Of a stretch of DNA of 64,000 nucleotides, positions 55,026 to 64,000 are shown piece after piece. Every line of letters begins with the position of its first letter. The first letter of the stretch is position 1. The stretch is from Heloderma charlesbogerti (taxonomy: Eukaryota; Chordata; Lepidosauria; Squamata; Helodermatidae), in the NCBI GenBank assembly GCA_026122225.1, contig JANEZZ010001677.1, forward strand, positions 1,445,575-1,509,574, read 5' to 3'. The notes below the pieces were generated by a model. The model did not search any database. It was not told the origin of the DNA and worked only from the letters and a program-made list of their open reading frames with translations. Both the position numbers and the translations under genes were made by a program.

Positions 55026-58000
55026 TAACATGGTCACTTCACCCAGAGTTCCTGTAACTTCAGGATTCAAACCCAGGACAAGAGTAAGGTATGCCTCCCA
55101 GCAACAAGGCCGTGGCAAGGGTCCTGCATCTCCCTGCCTGCACCAAAAGCAGGGCAGGGGGATGACGACCTCAGGCTGGGGGACAAATCTGGCCCTCTGG
55201 GGGTCCAAATCTGGTCCTCTGGTGTGCCCCAGATGGCCACACCCCCTCCCCTTGGCCCCACCCATCACTGGTCATGGGGTGGTTTCCCAGCATTTGTGCT
55301 GTTTCTCTCCGATTGGAAAAGGCTGAAATGCCCCTCCCAAGGCAGAAGGGGTTTGAAGCTACAGTATGTGTGTGGGGGGTGCAGCCTTGGCCCCACCCCG
55401 TTTGCCTTCGTCCCTACCCACCAGTGGAATGTGGCCCCCAAGAGCTTCTCCAAACCCTAATGTGGCCCTGGGCTGAAATGGATTCAACCGCCACTGACCC
55501 AAAGGCTTGGGGTGGGTTGCTAAGTAAAGCATGACAGAAGGGCTCCCTGTGGAAGGAAAACAGCTAAATGGCCCCAGGGAACAGAAGAGGGCGATGGGAG
55601 CAAAAGAACGGCAACTGGACAGATGCCAAGTTAACTAATAAAGAGTAATTAACACTGAAATAGGCCCACTGATGTCATTACATTGGAAGGTGGCCGGAGG
55701 ACCTTGACTCTGGGACTTTTTCCCTCAGCCCCCAGCCCAAACGAAGGCCACTACATAAATGCGCGCACCAGAGACAGTTATCCAGTGCTGCTGTCTCTAC
55801 CTCCCACCCTCTCCTCCTTGGCAGAATTTAGACTGTAAGTACCTTGGGGAAGGGCCTTGGTTGCCTTAGCCTTGTTCTCTCTGGGAAGCACCCTATAAAC
55901 GAATAAAATCATACACATGGCTTCACTTCATTAGAGACAGTTTCTGTGTACCCATGAGGATTCCTTTGGCCAGTTTCAAAAAGAAAAGCAAGCTTCTAAT
56001 CTACCAACTACGGTGTTTAAAAGAAAATCCAAACTTTGGGGATTTCATGATTTCCCCAAGATAACTTTGGATTTTTTAGGAATGGTGATAGATTATCATT
56101 TGGATCTCGCAGATACCTCTATAATACTTCATAAAATAGATTTTCAAATGAAAGACAGAAATAAAAAAGATAATCACCACGAAGGAACATCCAAACACTT
56201 TGCACCCCAAATATTGCATGATTCTGGCTTAGCTCCCTGTGCAATACTATAAATCTGAGAGAGAGCGAGAGAGATTGATTGACTATAATTTCAATGCCTT
56301 GTGAGCTAGGAGGAACGTTGTGCCTGGGTGTGTCATGGGGGGCAGGGATCTATCCTCCCTCGGCCCGGAAAACAAGCACTCTCATGGCTGTACACAGCAA
56401 AGAGGATTTTCCCCATCTCCGCAGATCACAAAACATCCTTGGCAGATTTCATGTGGGGGGGGGCTGCACTTGCAGAATCCATTCTTTATAGATTATGGAT
56501 TAATAGCTACAGGCGCTTGCCCTTGAGAAATAATAATGCAAAGGCTCCTCTTAGCTGGCTAAAAATACACTGGATTCATTTTCCTCTCTTTTTCAGGAGG
56601 GGAGGTGAATAGGCAGGAATTTGTGTTGCAGCTGTTTTGATTTCCCTCTCCTCTCTCTCCTCCTCCTCCTCCGGTTATTGTTACATAATATACTGTCGTT
56701 TGCAGTCTCAGGGGAGGCCGAGTATGGGTCCCTTGGGAGTGGGTCACACGGAAGCCACCCGGGCCGTTGCGACTTGTGCGCTATGCCTCGGCAGCAAGGG
56801 AATGGATGGCTTTGGAAATCCTGAGCGTTACAATTACCAGACAGAAATGGGGTGAAATGCCCTTGCCCAGCCTGGGGTGCAGAAGGCCACAGAGACTGGG
56901 GAATATTCCCAGTCCAGTCAGAGACCCACCGGGTAGCCCCAAGAACACTGCTGCCTCTCTCTGTCTCTCGGCCTCAAACGTCCTCAACTGTGCAGTGGGA
57001 TACCGGGGATCCAGCTGCTGTCGGGCAGGCGCTCCGTGCCCATCCGTCCCATGGACTGGCTCCTCCAGCCGAAGGCAAAAGTATAGGAGGGGTAACGGGC
57101 TGAGCTGTTCAAGGGGAGCTGGCAGGGGGCTCAGAGGAACAAACGTCAGAGGCAAAGACCCAGCAAAGCAAGATGGAGGGAAGAAGGTGGGTTTGTGGGG
57201 AGTTTGAGGCCACAGAGAGTGGCACAAAGCAAACCTAGCAGGGCCAGGACTAGGGTTTTGCATTCCAATTTCCCCTAGTTCCAGTCACAGTGAGGGGCAG
57301 GGAAGGGCAGCCTCTCCTGAGGCAGGCTCTCTTTCCTTGAGGACTGGAGACTTCACGGTGGCTTTGATTTGGTACATTTATACCCCTCCTTTCTTCCATT
57401 ATGGGAGGGGGAATGGGGCTTCTCAGGGGGGTCTCCCTAGGCCCAGCGGCTAAGGCTGCCATGTATGAATTGCCAAAAAAGAGGAAACAAATCACCACAA
57501 GAGAGGATAACAACTTGTATTTCAAGTGGGCATAAACAGATTTATAATATAGATGAAAATGTAGAAATAATTGTTATAATTTAAGTAGAAATACAATATA
57601 TCTCAGAATAGTCTTATTAATCTCTGCAAGCCCCTCTGGGAACTTTTTTTGGCTGAAGAGCAGGGTAAAAATGCTGTAAACAAATACATTGTGCAGAAGA
57701 CTTGCCTAGGAGCTAACTGGTGACGGGCCGCAGTTCTTATGGTTCTTGATCTTGAAACTGGAATTGGACTGGGTAGCCTTTCAAACAGAGCAGCTGACTC
57801 CAATCCGGTGCCTGCCAGATGATTTGGACTACAGCTCCCAGAATTCCTGACTGCTGGCCATGCTGACTGGGCCTGATGGGAGCTTAGCATAGAAAAAAAG
57901 GGGAGTAAGGGGAGGGAGACATGATAGAGGTATGGAGAAAGTGATGCCTGGCGTGGAGAAAGTGGAGAGGGAGATGTTTTCTTCCTCTCTCATAATACTA

Positions 58001-58029
58001 GAACCCAACGGGGTCATCTGACGCAGCTG
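55026..58029. other. LINGO3: spacer upstream of LINGO3
   Basis: No coding exon recognised. It contains an MIR/L2-like remnant at 55825-55910 (CCTTGGGGAAGGGCCTTGG ... ACGAATAAAATC) and repeat-free AT-rich blocks at 55560-55690 and 56410-56590. The ACAACTCCCA palindrome recurs at 57793-57880. A LINGO3 5' UTR exon could lie here but was not identified. Confidence 0.45.
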
Positions 58030-58378
58030 GGAAGCAGAAGATGCAGGACAGGTAGAAGGACGTCCTCCTTCACACAGCGCAGAGTCAAACTATGGGATTT
58101 ACTACCCCAGGATGTAGTGATGGCCATCAATCTGGATGGCTTTAAAGGGGGGTTAGACAAATTCCTGGAGGAGGAGGAGAAGGCTATCTATGGCTGCTGG
58201 TCCTGATGGCACTGTGCTACCTCTGGGATCAGAGGCAGTACTGGGAAACAAGAGCAGGACGGCACTGTTGCACTGATGCCCTGCTTGTGGGTTTCCCATG
58301 GGCAGTGGGTTGGCCACAGTGTGAGCAGAACGGTGGTCCAGATGGGTCTTGGTCTGACCAAGCAGGGCTCTTCTTATG
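58030..58378 (+). mobile_element. CR1-like LINE 3' end (second subfamily)
   Basis: Plus-strand order: ACTACCCCAGGATGTAGTGA, TGGATGGCTTTAAAGGGGGG (a SLDGFK-type ORF end), TTAGACAAATTCCTGGAGG, then GTTTCCCATGGGCAGTGGG and a GCTCTTCTTATGAA terminus. This is a widespread reptile LINE end; the subfamily differs from the ATTCTATG copies. Confidence 0.65.
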
Positions 58379-60429
58379 AAGTCCAGAACTTCTGGCAGCA
58401 CCAGCTTGGAGGAGGCTGAAACAGAGGCTGACTTCAAAGAAAGGACGGTCCTCTCCCAACCTTCCAAACTGATGCGTGTCCTCTGTAAAAGAGGAGACAT
58501 GGACACCCTTCCCCAGAGCAGCTCAGCCTCAAGGAGGTTTCTGCATTGTGTACCCACAGGCCATTGCCTGGGACTCATGAATGTGCCCTTACACGTGGAC
58601 ATGAAACACTGTGGCAGTCTATAAAGCATCATCACGCTGTCTGTCTGTCCCTGGCTGCAAAGGCCCCCTCCAACATTGCTTCTTGCCAGCCACATGGAAA
58701 AAATCCAAGGTCTTTCTCCTTCGCTGGGTACCTTTGAGTGCCACACACACACACCCTCTCTCTATCTCTCTCTCTTTCACACACACACACAGAATAACAA
58801 CAGCAATCCCATCCCTTGACCCAATTCTGCTTCCATAACAATGTGAAAAGTCTTGCAAACACTGCCAGACGGACAGGCAGAGGCCTCCTCTGAGGCGTAT
58901 TTGGTGGCGACCACCACAGATATTTTGACCTCCAGTGGAACATTGATTTCTGCCCCGTTCTTTAGGCTTGGAGCATATCAAAATGGCCAAGGCAACGTTG
59001 CAGCCGCTAGGAAGCCACTGAAGTCAAAGAAATGACCCAGAAAGCGAGGTGCAGCTGCATTCGGTGGGTTCGATGTTTGCCAACCAGTGAAGAGGCAAGC
59101 CTGGTGATGTTACAAATGTGGCTCCATGGACATGGATGCCCTTGGCATGGCTTCCCCCATCAGAATCCTCAGCTGCCCTTTTGCAAGAGCCATTTCTGTT
59201 GGTTGTGAGTCATCCCCGGCCTGAGACATTTTATGAGGCGAGGCAAAGCAACAAATGGTGCATTCTCCCCCGCCCATCCCACAAGCCATGGCGCGTTATT
59301 GAACCCACAACTGATCAAGTTATTTTGACGCCTGAGGCAGAAAAACTCCACCTCTCCTCCGCCCTGGCAGTAAAAATACAGCACGGATCAATTAAATCCC
59401 GAACAGTTGGCTGCCCTTTAATGACACCCCAGAGCCAGTGTGCTGTAGTGACAGAGCACTCAGTCATTGCGTCGCACACTCTGCCTGGGCAGCAAAGGAG
59501 AGTTGTGGGGGCATCCGCGAAGGGACTCAACTCCAAGGGTTGTGACAGGCCAACGGGATTTTTCGTGGCTCCAGGAAGAAAAAGTCTTTACATTTGCACT
59601 GTCATGGAAACCCAACCGCCTTCCCTGCCCACCGCCGACCATTTCCTTTCCGCGCATGCCACTCGCCTCTTCCACTGCCTCTTTTCAGGCATGTAATATG
59701 TTCAAGACAATTGCCCTTGGGGGTCAACACTGCTTTGCTCCCGAAGAAAATGTGCTTTTCTGCCTTTTAGGCCACATGAGCATTTTCCTTCGCTGTCTGA
59801 CCAAAAGGGGCGAATTGGAGGGACTGCATGAAGGGGAGGCTGTGGGGAGGGGCTTCTTGGCCAAAGGGAGAGCGGGCTTTGAAACCAAGTCTCTTGGGGT
59901 GTTTCCAGCTGCATCTGGGGCACAGCCAGGCAGCCACTCCATTTCCCATGGAAGCTTTTATCCGGGATGTGCTTCTGGACGAGGCCGGCATCACCAAAGC
60001 TTCGGTGGCAGTTAGCACAAGGGGCTGGCGCTTCCCCTTCTGCCCTAAAAGGATCGGGTCCCAAAGGCCTCAAGGCAGAGGTGCAGGCTCTCACATGCCG
60101 GAGCCAAAACCACCCCTTCCCCGCCCCAGGCTTTGGGGGTTTCCAAGGTTTGGTTTAGTTTTGAAATGGTTGAAATGCCTCTCCAGAGGCTGCGTTACTA
60201 GCAGGGAGAGCTGGAGGCTGCAATAGGCTCATATTCTCGGTATCTCTGGCATTTTGGCCCTGCCCCTTTGGCCCTACTCACCACTGGAATGCAACCCCTG
60301 AGAGCTTCTCTGCAATGGAATGCAGCCCTCGGGCTGAAAGGGGTTCTACCCCCTGCTTGAAGGTGCTCCTCCCCCCATCCCAACCTGCCTTTGCATTAAG
60401 ATCACTGGATGAGGCCCTTCTCTGAGCAC
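58379..60429. other. spacer with microsatellite and unique blocks
   Basis: Holds a compound CA/CT microsatellite at 58742-58792, a short SINE-head remnant near 59430-59465 (CAGAGCCAGTGTGCTGTAGTG), and a repeat-free stretch 59220-59425 with AAAAATACAGCACGGATCAA. Open frames in 59118-59696 and 59467-60015 resemble nothing known. Confidence 0.4.
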
Positions 60430-60750
60430 ACCAGGAAGGCATCAAGGACAGGGCCTTTTCTGTGGTTGCACCTGGCTTTGGAATACTCACCTAAGGGATT
60501 TTCACCTGGTGCCAACTTTGCAGTCTTTTAGGCATCAGGGTAAAACATTTTTATTTGCCTGGGCAGTTGTAGTCAATTGCAAACATCGTGTTCTGATTTC
60601 AGCTGGTTGACAAGTCATGCTTTTCATTGTGTTTTAATGTCTTTGCTTATTGTTGTTTTCATCAGTGATTGTAAGATGCCCTGCATGCCATTTTTGGGTA
60701 GGAAGGTGGGGATACAAACCAAATAAATACATCGTGGCTTTATTCCTCTC
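60430..60750 (+). mobile_element. L2-like LINE 3' fragment
   Basis: GGGCCTTTTCTGTGGTTGCA, CCTGGCTTTGGAATACTCAC, then TTTTATTTGCCTGGGCAG and GGGGATACAAACCAAATAAA follow the same order as 53300-53640 with more decay. Confidence 0.55.
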
Positions 60751-63700
60751 ATTTTTAGGGATTGAGGTTTTGTTATATTCTAGTGTTGCTGTATAATTTT
60801 AGCCCTGGAATCTGCTTTTGTGGGTGAAGGGTGGGGTAGAAAATGTTAAAATAAAGAAATAACATTTGAGACAGAGATAAAATTCCAGCCCGTTTGCCTA
60901 AACCAAGCTTGCTGGCAAAAGCAAGCAAACAAACCTAACAAAAGCCACCTGTAGAAGATAGTCGAATTTCTTCAGCATTCCCCATCCGGGATGCCCTGGT
61001 GCTTAAGGTGCTGTGGGTCTCGAAGCCCAGTGCAAAGCAGAAGACCATGCAGGGCCCATGCAAGCAAAGCAAGACTTCACTTCTCTTTCTTTTCTTTTCT
61101 CTTTTTTTTTTAATCTTTTTCTCACTTCTCATAATTCTCTCTTTTTCAATTCCACAACCACAAATCTCTCTCTTGCACTTTTTCATTTCCCTTTCCGCTT
61201 CCTTTCTGTCAATTATCTCTTTTTTACTCTTTCACCAACTTTTACCTATTCAACATTTCTTTATTTTTTTTTCCCACTCCCATCTCAATTTTTCAATGTC
61301 GGCGGGGGGGGGGGTGGACATAGAGGATAGGTGAGCAGCTCTCTTCTCTCATTAATCTCTCTCCTCTCCACTGCTCCCTCCCTCTTCCTGTAGCTCCATC
61401 GGGTGTCGGGGCGGCGGTCGGTCCATAGGCAGGAGCTAGCTCTCAACTCTACTCACATAGGATCTTCCTCCTGCCTCCAAAGTGGGCAAATTCAGTCAGG
61501 CCTTTTAAAGGGGGGGGGAGTGAGCGGTTCAACAAAAGCGTGAAATCACCCAACAAAATGGTCCAAGGCAGGGGGGGGCTTGGAGACCGGGGGAATGGGG
61601 GGTGGTGGCCATGGAGGGGGATGGGAGGGGAGCGGTTGGGGGGGGGGGACGGGGGGTAGGGAGGGGGAAATCTTTCTTTATCCTTTGCATTTGTCTTCTG
61701 CTATATTTCCTGCCCTAGCTTTTAATAAAAAATGCTTTGTCGGGTGTGAATTAATATTAAGTTTTCTCATAAAAAAAAAATTAAGAAAATAAATATAACC
61801 GCGGCTTTTGGTTGCAAATCATTGTGGTCATTACGAACACTGGATTGTTTTTCGGGGTACACTGGTCCCCGGGGTTCTGTGTTTTGCTCTCCAAAAAAAA
61901 AAAGAGTTGTTTTCCTTTTTTTCTGTATTTTCTTGTTATTTTAGGTTCTCTTTTCTTGATATTCATTTTCCCATGCTTGTCGTTGCACCATTCTGCCTTT
62001 CTACTTCCCTGTACCTCCTACCACCGACCACCCCACAACCCCACACCGCTCTGACCCCCACCCACTTGAAACACCACAACCGCACAAGGTCCCCGCGCGG
62101 TACGCCCCCAACATATATCGTGCCCCACCCCTCCGCGTCAGAAAGAGCGGACAATCGCCGGCCGAATTCCTCGGCTCACTTCACACCCCCCTCCTCCACA
62201 CATCCCGCTAGAACTCCCACTACTCAGTAGCCAACACGCTCAACTGTGCCCCTACATGTCCCTCTGCAACCCAAACCATCAGACAAATCCGGACCCCTGC
62301 AAAGCAACGGCCCCCAGACCCCCACAAAACCGATTGTGATGACTTCCCTAACCTCCCCATGCCTCCTGCTCCTCCGCAACGGTCAAACCAAAATAATATC
62401 CAGCACGACCACATACAAAACACGACTTACTAATAAAAGAATCCACACAAAGAAGGACTATTTAAATGAATTTCATACGTACGCAAATAACAAATCAGAA
62501 ACAACTACTCCCTGGAGACAAACTTCCAAAAAAGCAATTCCTGGTAACAGGTAAAGTATCAACAAACGCACGTCAGTCCTCAAGAACGCTACATAGAAGT
62601 TCACCACTGAAAGGCGCTCCACACGACCAAATGAGAGCTTACCCTACAAGTTATAAGACTTCAATCACGCCCGAGCAGCAGGTAAATACATGGCCCCCAC
62701 AGGCAGCAAAAGTTGGAGTGAGACGGAAACAAAAGGGCAGCGTAAACCACAACAGTAAAGGTGGCACCCGCCCCTGCAGCACAAAAGCATTGAAATAGCA
62801 TGGCAGAGACGGGTTTGGGCAGCGGAGGGGTGTATGGAAGTGGGGTGGGAGGGGATTGCACGGGGGCTGAGGGCAGGAGGGGCAGGTCTGAGTCCCCCAC
62901 CAAAAAATCCAACCCCGTGTTTTTTATAAAATTATAAATAAACAGCACCAGGAAGAGAGGGTGAGGTGCAGGGTGGATGAAAAACCCCCTCCCCGTACCA
63001 CCAAGGAGTACGTCAGACTTCCAGCGGGAGATGTCGCTGCCTAACGCATGGTACACGCCAACCAAGAACAATATCTGTGCCCGCCCCCCTCCTCGCCCTC
63101 CCCCACATGCTCTCACAACATACGCCCCCCCCCCCACCGTTCCCGACCCAAGAGCGCCCCTCCCCCCCCCTCCCGGCCACCCCCCCCCCCAACCGCCCCC
63201 CCTTTTTACCCCCTCCCCTGCCCCGCCCCCCTCCCCTACCTCTCTTCTCCCCCGCCCCCCTCAGGACCTCCCCCCCTCTTGCATCCTCCTTGAGTTTCCC
63301 GACCTCCCCCCCCCGTAACGAGCTCCCAGCCGCACGGGTTGGTGAGCTGCCAGGAAATCCATGGGCTGCTGCACCGACCCGTCAGCCCTAATAAGTAATT
63401 AAAAGAATACGGCTCCCCTAGATACAAAAATTAAACAAAAATTATAAGAAACAGAAAGGTACAAAAAAAACTAACCCCGACCGCGAAAAATGACAAACCC
63501 CACCCACTTGCCGCCGCCCAGGCCGGCCCCCCGCCCCCCTCACTCCCCTCCCGCACACCCCTCCCGCCCCCATCAAAAGACTAAGATGCCCTGGGATGGC
63601 CGCAAACACACCTACCAACTATACTTTATACTATTTTCTCAAACCCTAAAACGTCTTAACGCTGACTACTTACAGCAGCAACACACCCATAGACCCAACA

Positions 63701-64000
63701 CCCAAAGACAAAGCCCAACCCACCACAATTGAACCCAAAGTCCAAACCCGCCCCACCCCCCACAACCGTCTCACACACCCCCCCTCATCCCACCTCCCCA
63801 CCCCCACCAATTATGAAGCCTCGAGCCACTCATTGCCACCAATACAATTGCCACCATGGACAACAGGACCTTAATTTTGGGCCTTCCACCTACTTATGGG
63901 CTTACAAAGACCCCATAGCACTTATAATAAGATTTTATATTGTTAGTGTAAGTAGTTGTTTTTTTTATTTTTTTTTCATTTTATATTATGTTACTTTTTG
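60751..64000. other. low-complexity, strand-skewed right end
   Basis: 61080-61290 is almost all T and C; 61560-61670 is G-rich with long G-runs; about 62000-62780 is poor in G; 62800-62890 is G-rich; 63020-63330 and 63490-63830 are C-rich with runs up to 10. No repeat family, exon or RNA gene was recognised. The pattern may be a satellite-like region or poorly corrected assembly. Confidence 0.5.

Noticed and set aside
59118..60015. Two overlapping open frames of about 190 and 180 codons
   Set aside because: No recognisable domain, signal or splice context; expected by chance in this composition.
62977..63391. Proline-rich open frames near the right end
   Set aside because: They are translations of C-runs in low-complexity sequence.

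Overview
This is vertebrate nuclear DNA, most likely from a squamate reptile (a lizard). The genes are intron-split and match vertebrate families. The repeats are a squamate set: a nearly intact RTE/BovB LINE, Sauria-type tRNA SINEs, many CR1 LINE ends, L2-like LINE ends, and palindromic hAT and Harbinger-type MITEs. No bacterial, plasmid or phage feature was seen, and no CRISPR array.

Three protein genes lie on the minus strand. (1) PLK5, polo-like kinase 5, has nine coding exons between 12870 and 339. The full kinase domain and the start of the linker are present; the polo boxes lie beyond the left edge. (2) LMNB2, lamin B2, is complete: twelve coding exons between 40520 and 24928 give 601 residues, from an alanine-rich head to a CAVM CaaX box. 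A probable 3' UTR of about 4.5 kb runs to a poly(A) signal at 20381-20386. (3) LINGO3 is complete as a single coding exon, 51291-53111, encoding a leucine-rich-repeat/Ig receptor-like membrane protein. The genes work separately: a kinase relative, a nuclear-envelope filament and a neuronal surface protein.

Layout: 1-12.9 kb, PLK5 and its introns (CR1, Sauria SINE, microsatellites). 14.46-15.52 kb, a CpG island with no assignable gene. 16.25-19.5 kb, the BovB LINE. 19.7-20.3 kb, a CR1 fragment. 20.4-24.9 kb, probable LMNB2 3' UTR, containing a Harbinger-like MITE. 24.9-40.5 kb, LMNB2, with a 936-bp palindrome-filled hAT-like element and a 5S rRNA/CR1 chimera in its introns. 39.2-40.9 kb, the LMNB2 CpG-island promoter. 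41-51 kb, repeat-rich spacer. 51.3-53.1 kb, LINGO3. 53.2-60.8 kb, upstream spacer with a nested LINE insertion and some unique AT-rich blocks. 61-64 kb, low-complexity, strand-skewed sequence that may be of poor assembly quality.

I did not find a new multi-gene system. The items most worth a second look are the palindrome-packed hAT-like element (33349-34284), the PLK5 gene with all kinase motifs intact, the 5S rRNA-CR1 chimera, the young-looking BovB with a single frameshift, and the gene order PLK5-LMNB2-LINGO3, which differs from the human order as I recall it.
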